A DNA stretch of 64,000 bases from Caballeronia peredens. Lineage in GTDB: Bacteria > Pseudomonadota > Gammaproteobacteria > Burkholderiales > Burkholderiaceae. Location of the stretch: positions 124,001-188,000 of the forward strand of contig FCOH02000009.1 of NCBI GenBank assembly GCA_001544595.2, in the 5' to 3' direction. The position numbers and the translations under genes are program-made. The notes beneath the pieces were generated by a model. The model had not been told where the DNA came from and did not search any database. It worked only from the letters and a program-made list of their open reading frames with translations. This document shows, piece after piece, positions 1-9,684 of this stretch (position 1 is its first letter; every line of letters begins with the position of its first letter).

Positions 1-2
1 CG

Positions 3-971
3 CTACGGCATTACATTTCCCGCTCCCTGGATGTCCGACAACGACTTAGCGTTCTCATGGCTGCGGTCAGATATTTGCAAGTATTAGCTTTAGCTGGACT
101 ATCGGAGGAGCAATATGGCTTTCAGCCTGGATGGAACATAATATCCGCGCTCATTGAGATGTTTGAAGAAGAGGACGTGCGCGAGTTGATTTACTTCGGC
201 GCGTCGCAAACAGTTCTATTGAATGCTATCCAGTCATTGATGACTTCCGCAAACAGCTTAGAATTTGTCGGCGCTCTCGATTCTCCTCTTCTGCAACTCT
301 TCTCTCCATCGACAATACCGGCGTTCTTCTCCAAGTTAAATAATCTCGTTAATCAGCCGAAGTTCTCGGGAACCGACGCAACAGTTGCAACTTGGCCTTG
401 CTATGTGTGGTCGTGGAAGTTTGAATCTCGATTCCCTATTTGCGAGCCCGAATTCATGAGCTTGGTTCCGAAGAAATGTATGAAAGAATTCGAGGAAATG
501 TCCGAGCTTAAGGAAAAGAAAATCGAGCGGTTTGGACGCAGCGTGACACATCTGGACGAGAGTCAGCAAGTAGTTGCTGCGAGCCCTAATATTTTTGTGC
601 TCTTCGAACAATCTAGTACCTCAGAATATTCGGACGATACCTTTGGCTACGTTGAAAACGATAAGTTCGTATTCGCTGTCCTTTGGGTTCCAACCTCTGT
701 ATTGAAAAACGCCGAGGATAGCGACATTTCGGTCTTAGTGTACGTGTCATTCCCCGAGCCAGAGTTAATTTCTATTCCTTATGCCGTCAGTTCCGAGCGG
801 TTCGATTATGGCGGACGACACTGTCGTAAACTGAACATTCGTCTCAATTTTTCTGATTTTCTACGCACGCGGTCTTCGACGTCGCCGTCTGAAAAAGGTT
901 ACCGCGTCAGCTTTGGTCTGATTATCGAGAAGAACAATGAGTTCTTATGCGCCGGCGATAACGCCATTTGA
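3..971 (+). CDS. Unrecognised protein, probably 5'-truncated by the window edge
   Basis: I do not recognise this protein. The frame is open from base 3, so the gene probably starts to the left. The first internal Met codon is at 57 but has no convincing ribosome binding site, and the residues before it read like a continuous helix. From that Met there are 304 residues: a mostly helical first half with an acidic stretch (MFEEEDVRE) and a second half that looks beta-rich. There is no signal peptide or membrane segment. The stop lies 35 bp inside the following hydrolase gene, so the two are almost certainly co-transcribed and translationally coupled, and probably act together. Base composition is much lower in GC than the chromosome, which suggests transfer. 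Confidence 0.7.
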   Translation, partial: LRHYISRSLDVRQRLSVLMAAVRYLQVLALAGLSEEQYGFQPGWNIISALIEMFEEEDVRELIYFGASQTVLLNAIQSLMTSANSLEFVGALDSPLLQLFSPSTIPAFFSKLNNLVNQPKFSGTDATVATWPCYVWSWKFESRFPICEPEFMSLVPKKCMKEFEEMSELKEKKIERFGRSVTHLDESQQVVAASPNIFVLFEQSSTSEYSDDTFGYVENDKFVFAVLWVPTSVLKNAEDSDISVLVYVSFPEPELISIPYAVSSERFDYGGRHCRKLNIRLNFSDFLRTRSSTSPSEKGYRVSFGLIIEKNNEFLCAGDNAI

Positions 972-1923
972 CACGAATCTCACAGCAGTCAGCGGCAGCC
1001 CTCCAAGGCACGCGCTTGTGTTTGTGCATGGAATTTTATCCTCGCACGTTACGTTTCTGAAGGCATATAAGTACTTCAGACGCGTGTCGAAAAATCTCGG
1101 GACGGAGCTTGCGTATTTCGACTACGATTATCGACTTGGCTTAGTCGAAAACGGTAGAGCTCTGGGAACTGCGTTGAAGTCGAGGTACGGGCATGGAGAA
1201 ACAACGGTTTCTTTGGTTTGTCATAGTATGGGAGGTTTAATCGGTCGCCTGTCCATTCTTGCGAACGATTCTCCAATGCCATTTTTGCGAGCGTTATTCA
1301 TGCTAGGGACACCAAATCGTGGTGCCTTCCACTCTCGTCAACTCGACCCGCTCTTTGCTGCGATGCTAGAGAGTGGAATTCCCGCAAGAGCTGTCCAAAG
1401 GCGCGCTCGCGGCATATTAGAGTTGACGGATGCTTATTCCATATTAAACGGATTCGAAAGTAAGTCTAAGTTCGCTAACGATATCTTCTACATCTCGATA
1501 CCGGGTTGTTTCTTTCATGAAAGGCGCGCTATCTATAAAAGAAACGAGGTGCCGGAAAAACTTTTTTGGCTGGTTAACTTGACCGCAGCTCTGTCTGAGA
1601 GGCTTCCAATAATCTCCGTCCGGCTAAATCGTCCTCACGACGGGGTCGTTGAGCGGGTTAGCAATTCGTTGATACCGTGTGATTCAGGGCAGTGGTCTGA
1701 GAAAGCATCGAGTGTTAACTTTAGAGGCAATCCCGACCCTACCTATGTTCATGTGCAGCATAGGGTATGCGATGAACTCACCCATGGGCGAATACAGTCC
1801 TCATACCCGCTGCTGCGAATAATGTGGGAGATGATGCTCGCGGGTTCAATTTCCGGCTGGATTGACGAACTCACACCGGATGATTTCGGAAAATTGTTTT
1901 ATTGGACCGAAAATGCATCTTGA
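937..1923 (+). CDS. Alpha/beta hydrolase, lipase/PGAP1-like (DUF676 type)
   Basis: The 328-residue protein has the layout of a serine lipase/esterase. An oxyanion-hole HG follows the first strand at residues 31-32 (VFVHGIL). The nucleophile elbow is H96-S97-M98-G99-G100. Likely acid and base are D235 (RPHDGVV) and H283 (LTHGRI). There is no signal peptide or membrane helix, so it should act in the cytosol. A GAGAAG ribosome binding site at 926-931 supports the ATG at 937. It overlaps the upstream unknown gene by 35 bp. Hydrolases of this fold work as housekeeping esterases, as secreted effectors or as phospholipase effectors in defence; the sequence does not say which. Its place as cargo of a low-GC element favours an accessory role. 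The fold is a firm call, the substrate is unknown. Confidence 0.8.
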   Translation: MSSYAPAITPFDTNLTAVSGSPPRHALVFVHGILSSHVTFLKAYKYFRRVSKNLGTELAYFDYDYRLGLVENGRALGTALKSRYGHGETTVSLVCHSMGGLIGRLSILANDSPMPFLRALFMLGTPNRGAFHSRQLDPLFAAMLESGIPARAVQRRARGILELTDAYSILNGFESKSKFANDIFYISIPGCFFHERRAIYKRNEVPEKLFWLVNLTAALSERLPIISVRLNRPHDGVVERVSNSLIPCDSGQWSEKASSVNFRGNPDPTYVHVQHRVCDELTHGRIQSSYPLLRIMWEMMLAGSISGWIDELTPDDFGKLFYWTENAS

Positions 1924-2075
1924 ACTTGGTTGCTTCCTCCCAGTTCATTATTCGTAACGTACGCGACTTTGTTTCCCAGCGGCGAGTGGGGCCGCCCGCG
2001 GTTCGGCAGTTCCAACTCCGGAAGAACGACTAGGCGGTCACATGTACCCGAGTCCCATTCGCATTTTGCGAGACG

Positions 2076-2316
2076 CTATTTCAGCTTGCGCACCTGTCCC
2101 TGCGCTTCTGGTCGCGGCGTTGCCAACACTTCAATGGGAATGGTGACGAAGGATTTTCGCCAGGTTAGAAACATAAGGGCGAGTTTTTCCGGGAATCTGT
2201 TCTCGGGCGCGCTTGACTCTCTTGAGGCCGCAAACTGAAATCAGGTAGTCAAGGGTTCGCTGGTCACGGCCGGACTCCACGATGACGTCCAGGCCCTGCA
2301 GGTCTTCTGGTCGCAT
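2076..2316 (-). pseudogene. Small frameshifted gene remnant of unknown family
   Basis: Read leftward from an ATG at 2316, the frame gives a protein-like sequence starting MRPEDLQGLDVIVESGRD and reaching VSNLAKIL before a nonsense stretch and stop at 2131. Shifting frame just after VSNLAKIL (near 2155) continues naturally as VTIPIEVLATPRPEAQ and ends at a TAG at 2076. The join would give about 79 residues. I do not recognise the family; small basic proteins of this kind are common in integrative elements. A sequencing error cannot be excluded. Confidence 0.35.
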
Positions 2317-2476
2317 GGTAGGGTCGCTGCGAGTGATTGGTATCAATGGGTTATAGGACGGGCGGGGCTTGGTGCCAGTGGGGTGCCGAGTATCAAAGCG
2401 TTTTCCCTCCCCCCGGACCCCCCACCTCATTTCGGGGCGTGCTCGCCCTCATGCTCGGGTCTTCGACCCTCGTACA

Positions 2477-2542
2477 GACGGAGAAAGACAATGCACGTAA
2501 ACCCTATTTAGACACTTTCGCTTCGCTACAGTGTTGACGACA
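2477..2542 (-). repeat. Candidate transposon terminus with three TGTC-initial repeats
   Basis: On the minus strand three blocks start with TGTC: TGTCGTCAACACTG from 2542, TGTCTAAATAGGG from 2514 and TGTCTTTCTCCGTC from 2490, spaced 28 and 24 bp. The outermost base pair is where homology to the COG3146 gene resumes. Arrays of short transposase-binding repeats ending in 5'-TGT are typical of Tn402- and Tn7-like elements. The repeats share little beyond TGTC, so this is a moderate inference. Confidence 0.4.
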
Positions 2543-2545
2543 TAA

Positions 2546-3448
2546 GTGTTCGACCACGCCTGGGCCGACGCCTTCGAGCGCCACGGCCTGCGCTATTACC
2601 CGAAGGCGCTGTCCGCCGTGCCGTTCTCGCCGGTGACGGGCCCGCGCCTCATCGCGGCGGATCACGAGGATCGCGTGCTGCTCGCGCGCGGGGCGATCGA
2701 GCTCACGCGTCGTATGGAGCTGTCGTCGCTGCACGTGCTGTTCGCGCACGCACAGGACGTCGCGGCGCTGAAGGACGCGGGCTACATGCTGCGCGAAGGC
2801 GTGCAGTTCCACTGGGAGAATCTGCCCGGCGACGGCTACGAGAGCTTCGACGCCTTCCTCGCGACGATGAGCCACGACAAGCGCAAGAAGGTGAAGCAGG
2901 ACCGGCGCCGCGTGACGGATGCGGGCGTCACGTACAGGTGGCTGCGCGGCGCGCAGATCGACGAAAGTGCGCTCGATTTCTTCTACGACTGTTACGACAA
3001 CACGTATCGCGAGCACTGGAACGCGCCGTATCTGACGCGCGAGTTCTTCGGCCGGATTCACGCCGAAGCGCCCGACAGCATCCTGCTCGTCGTCGCGGAG
3101 GCGGACGGCGAGCGGCTCGCCTGCGCGCTCAACATGATCGGCGGCGACACCATGTACGGCCGCTACTGGGGCACGCGCGAGTTCGTCTCGGGCCTGCACT
3201 TCGAGACGTGCTATATGCAGGGCATCGCGTACTGCATCGAACATGGACTGGCGCGCTTCGAGGGCGGCGCGCAGGGCGTGCACAAGATGTCGCGCGGGCT
3301 CCTGCCGACGCCGACATGGTCCGCGCACTGGATCGCGGATCAGCGCTTCGCGCACGCGATCGCCGAGTTTCTCGACGCCGAAACCGAGGCGATGGATCAT
3401 CACATCGTCGAACTCGAAGCGCACACGCCGTTCAGAAAAAAGACCTGA
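2546..3448 (+). pseudogene. 5'-truncated GNAT-type acyltransferase (COG3146 / DUF482)
   Basis: The 300 residues match the C-terminal three quarters of the COG3146/DUF482 family, GNAT-fold enzymes of uncertain substrate related to FemAB. Family members are normally about 380-390 residues. Here the frame begins in mid-protein at a GTG (VFDHAWADAF), with a TAA immediately before it at 2543 and no ribosome binding site. The first roughly 80 codons are missing and the break coincides with the end of the AT-rich element. Conserved-looking parts remain, including MSHDKRKKVKQDRR and [10 protein letters not shown]. The reading frame is otherwise intact to its stop, so the damage may be recent. It lies just upstream of nadE, as expected in Burkholderia relatives. 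It could be annotated as a short CDS, but I think it is inactive. Confidence 0.75.
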
Positions 3449-3533
3449 AACCCCGTGCGATAATCGTTACGGGTTCTCGCCCCAATTCACACCGCGTCTT
3501 TCGCGCCGCAATCCGCGCAAACCAATCTCGACC

Positions 3534-5588
3534 ATGAGCAGAAACTTCTTCAACCTGTACAGCCATGATTTCGCGCGCGTCGCTGTCGGCGTGCCGGTGT
3601 GCAGGGTCGCCGATCCGGCATTCAACGCGGCGCAGACCATCGAGCTCGCGAAGCAGGCGGCGGCGCGCGGCGCGGTGCTCGTCGCGTTTCCCGAACTCGG
3701 CATTTCGGCCTATACGTGCGACGACCTCTTTCATCAACGCGCCTTGCTCGACGCCTGCGAAGACGCGCTGAGCGACATCGTCGAAGCGTCGAAAGGGTTG
3801 AGTGTGGCGCTGATCGTCGGCGCCCCGGTCAGGGCGGAGCACAAGCTCTTCAATTGCGCGATCGTCATCGCGGACGGCATCATTCGCGGCGTCGTGCCGA
3901 AGAGTTATCTGCCCAATTACGGCGAGTTCTACGAAGCGCGGCAGTTCAGTCCCGCCGATGCCGCGACCACCCGCACGCTCGCGCTGTGCGGTCAGGACGT
4001 GCCGTTCGGGGCGTCGCTGCTGTTCCAGATCAAGGATCTTCCGCTCTTCCGGTTCCACGTCGAAATCTGCGAGGACGTCTGGGTGCCGATTCCGCCCTCG
4101 TCGTTCGCGGCGCTCGCGGGCGCGACGGTGCTCGTGAATCTGTCGGCGTCGAATATCGTCGTGGGGAAGTCGGCGTATCGGCATCAGCTCGTCGGGCAGC
4201 AATCCGCGCGCTGTGTCGCGGCTTATCTATACACGTCGGCGGGCAACGGGGAATCGTCGACGGATCTCGCCTGGGACGGACAAGGGCTCATCTACGAGAA
4301 CGGCGAACTGCTCGCGGAATCCGAGCGGTTCTCCGGCGAGTCGCACATCATCTTCGCCGATGTCGATCTCGAACGCCTCTCGCGCGAACGCATGCGGCAA
4401 ACCACGTTCGGCCGCTCGACGCACCGGCACGCGGACGAAGTCGCGCAATTCAGCGTGATCGAATTCCCGCTCGCCGTGCCCGCTCAGGCCAAATTGCCGC
4501 TCGAACGGCGCGTCGCGCGCTTTCCCTACGTCCCCGCCGACGCCGCGCGCCGCGACGAACGCTGCAACGAGGTCTACAACATCCAGGTGCAGGCGCTGCT
4601 GCAACGGCTTCAGTCGTCGGGCATGTCCAAGGTCGTCATCGGTATTTCGGGCGGGCTCGATTCGACGCATGCACTGCTCGTGTGCGCGAAAGCGATGGAC
4701 CGGCTCGGTCTGCCGCGCGCCAACATCCTCGCCTACACGATGCCCGGCTTCGCGACCAGCGACCGCACGCTCGCCCAGGCGCGCGAACTGATGGACGTGA
4801 TCGGCTGCACGGCGGGCGAGATCGACATTCGCCCGAGCTGCGTGCAGATGCTGGCCGACATCGGCCATCCGCACAGCACGGGCGCCGAGCAATACGACAT
4901 CACGTATGAAAACGTGCAGGCCGGCGAGCGCACGAGCCATCTGTTCCGGCTGGCGAATTTCAACAACGCCATCGTGATCGGCACGGGCGACCTGAGCGAG
5001 CTGGCACTTGGTTGGTGCACCTACGGAGTGGGCGATCACATGTCCCACTACAACGTCAACGCGAGCGTGCCGAAGACGCTGATCACGCATCTGGTGCGCT
5101 GGGTGGCCGAGTCGGGTCAGATCGGCGACACCGGCACCGGTGTCCTCGAAAACATCCTGAGCACCGACATCAGCCCGGAACTCATCCCCGGCAAGACGAG
5201 CGGCGTGGTCGAGCAAAAGACGGAGAGCGTCATCGGCCCGTACGAGCTTCAGGACTTCAACCTGTACTACACGCTGCGCTTCGGCTTCGCGCCGTCGAAG
5301 GTCGCGTTTCTCGCGCTCGCCGCGTGGCGCGACCGCGATGCGGGCGCGTGGCCGGAAGGCCCGACCGTGGCGCGCAATCAATATGACCTCGCCGCGATCC
5401 GCAAGAATCTTCGCATCTTTCTGGACCGCTTCTTCCGCACTAGCCAATTCAAGCGCTCATGCGTGCCGAATGCGCCGAAGGTCGGCTCGGGCGGCTCGCT
5501 CTCGCCGCGCGGCGACTGGCGCGCGCCGAGCGACTCGCAGGCAACGGTATGGCTCAAGGATCTCGAGCGCGTTCCCGCGAGCGAGTGA
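3534..5588 (+). CDS. nadE: Glutamine-dependent NAD+ synthetase
   Basis: The enzyme makes NAD+ from deamido-NAD+ in the cytosol, using ammonia released from glutamine and ATP. The 684-residue protein has two domains. An N-terminal nitrilase-type amidase (about 1-300) carries the triad E54 (FPELG), K123 ([10 protein letters not shown]) and C179 (EICEDVW). A C-terminal synthetase has the PP-loop SGGLDST at 372-378. Length and both active sites match the long bacterial form. The frame is open further upstream, but the ATG at 3534 begins the recognisable MSRNFFNLY sequence; its ribosome binding site is weak. It lies between the broken acyltransferase gene and the PII gene. Confidence 0.95.
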   Translation: MSRNFFNLYSHDFARVAVGVPVCRVADPAFNAAQTIELAKQAAARGAVLVAFPELGISAYTCDDLFHQRALLDACEDALSDIVEASKGLSVALIVGAPVRAEHKLFNCAIVIADGIIRGVVPKSYLPNYGEFYEARQFSPADAATTRTLALCGQDVPFGASLLFQIKDLPLFRFHVEICEDVWVPIPPSSFAALAGATVLVNLSASNIVVGKSAYRHQLVGQQSARCVAAYLYTSAGNGESSTDLAWDGQGLIYENGELLAESERFSGESHIIFADVDLERLSRERMRQTTFGRSTHRHADEVAQFSVIEFPLAVPAQAKLPLERRVARFPYVPADAARRDERCNEVYNIQVQALLQRLQSSGMSKVVIGISGGLDSTHALLVCAKAMDRLGLPRANILAYTMPGFATSDRTLAQARELMDVIGCTAGEIDIRPSCVQMLADIGHPHSTGAEQYDITYENVQAGERTSHLFRLANFNNAIVIGTGDLSELALGWCTYGVGDHMSHYNVNASVPKTLITHLVRWVAESGQIGDTGTGVLENILSTDISPELIPGKTSGVVEQKTESVIGPYELQDFNLYYTLRFGFAPSKVAFLALAAWRDRDAGAWPEGPTVARNQYDLAAIRKNLRIFLDRFFRTSQFKRSCVPNAPKVGSGGSLSPRGDWRAPSDSQATVWLKDLERVPASE

Positions 5589-5695
5589 CTCGACGCGCGT
5601 ATCGACCCACGAGCACGCTGAAACGCGACTAGAATCGAAAGCATCTGTCCGCACGCGGACACGACACTTTCCCGAACCCTTGAATTGATATCTGA

Positions 5696-6046
<351 letters not shown>

Positions 6047-6258
6047 GCGCCGCGCGTTTTTCATCGGCATTCCGGCCCGCCCGTCCGCGCGGGCCGTTCG
6101 CAACTTCCCGCAGCACTCTTTTCGAACGCGCGCGTGCACCAGCGCGATGCGCGTCGTCGTCCCCGATTTTTTCCGCCGTATTTACTGCCGGATCGCAGGA
6201 ATTTCGCATCCGTGCGGTAACATGACTTTTTGGTTATATTTTTGTAAGGATTCGTTTG

Positions 6259-8016
6259 ATGCATCACGCGATCGGCTTCATCCAGGATCTCGCGGTGATC
6301 ATGGCCATCGCCGGCGTCGTGACGGTGCTGTTCCACCGCATGCGGCAGCCGGTCGTCCTCGGATACATCGTCGCGGGCGTGATCATCGGGCCGTACACGC
6401 CGCCGTTCAACCTCATCCACGACGAACAGACGATCCAGACGCTCGGCGAACTCGGCGTCGTTTTCCTGATGTTTTCGCTCGGGCTCGAATTCAGCCTGCG
6501 CAAGCTGTTCAAGGTCGGCGCGACGGCCTTCGTCGCGGCGCTTTCGGAAATCGTGCTGATGATCTGGATCGGCTACGAGATCGGGCGCTGGTTCGGCTGG
6601 AACGCGATGGACTCGCTCTTCCTCGGCGCGATGCTCGCCATCTCGTCGACGACCATCATCGTGAAGGCGCTCTCCGAGCTCGGCATGAAAGGCGAGGGCT
6701 TCGCGCAGCTCGTGTTCGGCATACTGATCGTCGAGGACATTCTCGCCATCGCGATGCTCGTGCTGCTGTCCGGCATCGCGCAGACGGGCTCGGTGAGCGC
6801 GGGCATCGCGGTCGTCACGCTCGGCAAGCTGCTGCTGTTCATGACGGTGTCGCTGGTGGTCGGCATTCTCACCGTGCCGCGTGCGCTCAATTACGTCGCG
6901 CGCGCAAAGAGCGACGAGATGCTGCTCGTCACCGTGCTCGGCTTCTGCTTCGGCTTCTGCCTGCTCGTCGTGAAGCTCGATTATTCGATCGCGCTCGGCG
7001 CGTTCCTGATCGGCGCGATCATGGCGGAGTCGAAGAATCTCGCGCGTATCGAGCATCTGATCGCGCCGGTGCGCGACATGTTCTCGGCGATCTTCTTCGT
7101 CACGATCGGGCTCTTGCTGAACCCGACGGTGCTCGTCGAATACGCGTGGCCGATCGCCGTCATCACGATCGCGGTGGTGCTCGGCAAGATCGTGTCGTGC
7201 GGACTCGGCACTTTTCTCGCGGGCAAGGACGGGCGCACCGCGATGCGGGTCGGCATGAGCGTTGCGCAGATCGGCGAGTTCTCGTTCATCATCGCGTCGC
7301 TCGGGTTGTCGCTCAAGGTCACGAGCAGCTTTCTCTATCCGATCGCGGTGGCCGTGTCCGCGCTGACGACGCTCTTCACGCCGTATCTGATCCGCGCCGC
7401 CGATCCGCTCACGATGCGCCTCGCCCGCGCGATGCCCGCGCCGCTCGCCAACACCTTCGGGCTTTATTCGCAATGGCTCGCGAGTCTCACGCCCGCATCC
7501 GGCGGCCCGACGCTCTTCTCGATGACGAAGCGCATCGTGCTGCAGATCGCCGTCAATCTCGCGCTCGTAGCGGCGATTTTCTTGGGCGCATCGTATGCCG
7601 CGCCGTTCGCGTCCGCGCATCTCGCGCGCTGGCTCGAAACGGACAACACGCAGCGCGTCGTGCTGTGGGGCGCGGCGCTGATTGTCGCGTTGCCGTTTCT
7701 GGTCGCCGTGTATCGCAAGCTCGAATCGCTCGCGCTGCTGCTCGCCGAGGTGAGCGTGCAGCCCGCGAAAGCGGGGCGCTTCACGCGCGCGATCCGCTCG
7801 GCGATTTCCGGACTCATTCCGATCGTCGCGATGTTCGGCGTCTTTCTGCTCGTCGCGGCGCTGTCGGGCGGCATCCTGCCGCCGTTCGGCCTGATGATCG
7901 GGGTGCTGCTCTGCGCGGCGCTCCTGCTGACGGTGCTGTGGCGCTGGTGCGTGAAAATCCACGCGACGATGCAGATCGCGCTGCGCGAAACCTTCGAGGA
8001 GCCGCGCGATCACTGA
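6259..8016 (+). CDS. CPA2-family cation:proton antiporter (Kef/YbaL-like) without RCK domain
   Basis: An inner-membrane antiporter of the monovalent cation:proton antiporter-2 family, probably exchanging K+ or Na+ for H+. The 585 residues are almost wholly hydrophobic helices. The family signature is present (FLMFSLGLEFSLRKLFKVG), as is the re-entrant SVAQIGEFSF segment. E. coli KefB/KefC and YbaL carry a cytosolic TrkA-N/RCK domain after the transporter core. Here the C-terminal 190 residues instead look like three or four more membrane helices and no nucleotide-binding GxGxxG is visible. The ATG at 6259 has AAGGA eight bases upstream; a TTG directly before it is a less likely start. It is a single gene after a 210-bp gap. 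Confidence 0.88.
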   Translation: MHHAIGFIQDLAVIMAIAGVVTVLFHRMRQPVVLGYIVAGVIIGPYTPPFNLIHDEQTIQTLGELGVVFLMFSLGLEFSLRKLFKVGATAFVAALSEIVLMIWIGYEIGRWFGWNAMDSLFLGAMLAISSTTIIVKALSELGMKGEGFAQLVFGILIVEDILAIAMLVLLSGIAQTGSVSAGIAVVTLGKLLLFMTVSLVVGILTVPRALNYVARAKSDEMLLVTVLGFCFGFCLLVVKLDYSIALGAFLIGAIMAESKNLARIEHLIAPVRDMFSAIFFVTIGLLLNPTVLVEYAWPIAVITIAVVLGKIVSCGLGTFLAGKDGRTAMRVGMSVAQIGEFSFIIASLGLSLKVTSSFLYPIAVAVSALTTLFTPYLIRAADPLTMRLARAMPAPLANTFGLYSQWLASLTPASGGPTLFSMTKRIVLQIAVNLALVAAIFLGASYAAPFASAHLARWLETDNTQRVVLWGAALIVALPFLVAVYRKLESLALLLAEVSVQPAKAGRFTRAIRSAISGLIPIVAMFGVFLLVAALSGGILPPFGLMIGVLLCAALLLTVLWRWCVKIHATMQIALRETFEEPRDH

Positions 8017-8177
8017 CGGCATCTTTCGCGGGATAGCCCTGAGAAGCGCGCAGCGCGGGTTCCCGCGATAATGTGACCCAATGTGAGCAATTGTGTGCTG
8101 GTTTGCCCCGTCCGGTTCAGAGGCGGATAATCGGCCTCTGTCCATTCTCCTTGCGGCCTCGAGCGCCTGAAATCGGA

Positions 8178-9587
8178 ATGAGCGATAACAAAACGTCCAA
8201 CGACGCAAGCAGCACCGACGCCCGCCAAAGCGAAGTTTCACGAGACGGCGCGAATCCCGCGGCATCGCCCGCGGCTGCAGCGGCAGCCGCCGCGCCCGGA
8301 CCGAAGGCGAGCGCGACCGAACGCGCTGCGACGGACGCGCCTTCGAGCGCATCGAACGTCGAACCCGTCGACACGGTTCAGGCTCGCCGCGACGATGCCC
8401 GGCAGGCGGCCCGCGAAGCCCGCGCATCGGCGGCGAGCGCGACGGCCGCGCAGGAATCGTCCGTGCGTGAAAAGCAGCGCACCGTCGCGGATTCCAAGGC
8501 GAGTCTCGCCGAAAATCTCGAAACCGCGACCGAAGCGGAGGCCGCGAGCACGACCAACGCCCAATCCGCCGCAACCGACTCCCCGACGGGCCGCACCGTT
8601 CCGCCGCCCGCCGTCGGCTTTCCTCCCGGCATCGCCGAAGCACCCGATTTCGGCAAGCTCAATCCGCCACCGCTGCCCGCGGCGGAACAGGCGAGCGCGC
8701 CGCCGCAGCCCGCGTATCTGAAGCATTCGGATTCGGCGTGGTCGGTGTTCGGGCGCATCATCGCGGCGCGGGCGCGGCAGATTTTCGACCGCGCGGGGCA
8801 GCGCATCACGCAGCGCACGTTGCGCATCGGCGTGTCGGCGCGCATCTTTCACCCCGAGCCGGGCGCGAAGGGGCTGCGCGGCAAGACGCTGCAATATCTC
8901 GAGGAATCGATCGCGCACTGGGTCATGTCGCGCGATGTGCTCGTCTTCATGATTCCGACGGTCGGGCATCAGGGCATGCTGCATCCGAGCAATATCCGCC
9001 TGCGCGATTACGCGAAACATCTCGACGGCCTGCTGCTGCAAGGCGGCGCGGACGTCTCGCCGCAGTCGTACGAAGAAGCCGCGACGCGGCCCGAATGGCC
9101 GGGCGACCGCGTGCGCGACATGTACGAACTGGAGCTGCTGCACGAGTTCGTCGAATCGGGCAAGCCGGTGCTGGGCGTGTGCCGCGGCTGCCAGCTGATC
9201 AACGTGGCTTTCGGCGGCACGCTTTACGGCGATATCGCGACCGATGTTCCCACGGCCGGCATCCACGTCAACGAGCAGTACGACCAGCATCGCCATTCGA
9301 TTCGCTTCCCCGACGGCTCCACGCTCGTCAACATGTTCCCGAACCAGCGCGAGGCGATCGTCAACTCGATTCACCATCAGGCGGTGAAGACGCTCGGACG
9401 CGATCTGAACATCGAGGCGGTGTCGGCGGCGGACGGCATCATCGAAGCCGTGCGTTACCGGAAGTCGCCGTTCGTGGTCGGTGTGCAGTGGCACCCGGAG
9501 TTTCACCGGGCGGGCGGCGCGGAACTGCTCGATTGCACGCCGCTGCTCGATACGTTCCTGCGCGTGGCGCGCGAAACGCGTTTCTGA
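8178..9587 (+). CDS. Class-I glutamine amidotransferase-like hydrolase (peptidase C26, PuuD type)
   Basis: The C-terminal 240 residues are a gamma-glutamyl-GABA hydrolase-type domain. Visible motifs are GLLLQGGADVSP, the nucleophile elbow GVCRGCQLINVAFGG, IHHQAVKTLG and the catalytic His/Glu in VGVQWHPEF. PuuD-type enzymes split gamma-glutamyl bonds in polyamine breakdown. The first 180 or so residues are low-complexity Ala/Ser/Glu/Pro sequence with no signal peptide, which is unusual: the family is normally about 250 residues. The ATG at 8178 has only a weak GGA nearby, and a shorter product starting nearer the catalytic domain is possible. No puu genes are adjacent, so the substrate is unproven. 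Confidence 0.85.
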   Translation: MSDNKTSNDASSTDARQSEVSRDGANPAASPAAAAAAAAPGPKASATERAATDAPSSASNVEPVDTVQARRDDARQAAREARASAASATAAQESSVREKQRTVADSKASLAENLETATEAEAASTTNAQSAATDSPTGRTVPPPAVGFPPGIAEAPDFGKLNPPPLPAAEQASAPPQPAYLKHSDSAWSVFGRIIAARARQIFDRAGQRITQRTLRIGVSARIFHPEPGAKGLRGKTLQYLEESIAHWVMSRDVLVFMIPTVGHQGMLHPSNIRLRDYAKHLDGLLLQGGADVSPQSYEEAATRPEWPGDRVRDMYELELLHEFVESGKPVLGVCRGCQLINVAFGGTLYGDIATDVPTAGIHVNEQYDQHRHSIRFPDGSTLVNMFPNQREAIVNSIHHQAVKTLGRDLNIEAVSAADGIIEAVRYRKSPFVVGVQWHPEFHRAGGAELLDCTPLLDTFLRVARETRF

Positions 9588-9628
9588 TCGGCGCGGCGGA
9601 AACCAGCGGCGTTGGCCGCATCATGCGC

Positions 9629-9658
9629 AAAGGCCCGCTCGATTTCGAGCGGGCCTTT
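9629..9658. terminator. Bidirectional intrinsic terminator
   Basis: A perfect 14-bp stem, AAAGGCCCGCTCGA, pairs with its complement across a 2-base gap, with A and T tracts on either side. It sits between the convergent C26 gene and the DUF2968 gene and can stop transcription from both. Confidence 0.85.
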
Positions 9659-9684
9659 GCGTTTCTACGCGAGAAAAGAGGCGC

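Larger units (their letters stand above)
1..2542. mobile_element. Right portion of a candidate transposon or genomic island
   Basis: This stretch is visibly AT-richer than the rest of the window and none of its genes belong to the neighbouring housekeeping set. It stops abruptly at about 2542, where a COG3146 gene begins in mid-protein. The last bases, read inward on the minus strand, begin TGTCGTCAACACTG, and two more TGTC-initial blocks follow inside. That arrangement resembles the ends of Tn402/Tn5053- and Tn7-type elements, but no transposase gene is in view and the left end is outside the window. Bases 1924-2075 hold no gene I can support. Calling it a transposon is inference. Confidence 0.45.

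Noticed and set aside
1930..2238. A 102-codon plus-strand gene after the hydrolase
   Set aside because: There is no ribosome binding site, the sequence is Arg/Ser-rich, and the minus strand of the same bases reads as a better protein.
6061..8643. 860-codon minus-strand frame opposite the antiporter gene
   Set aside because: It is dominated by charged low-complexity sequence and covers a clear antiporter gene and half of the C26 gene.
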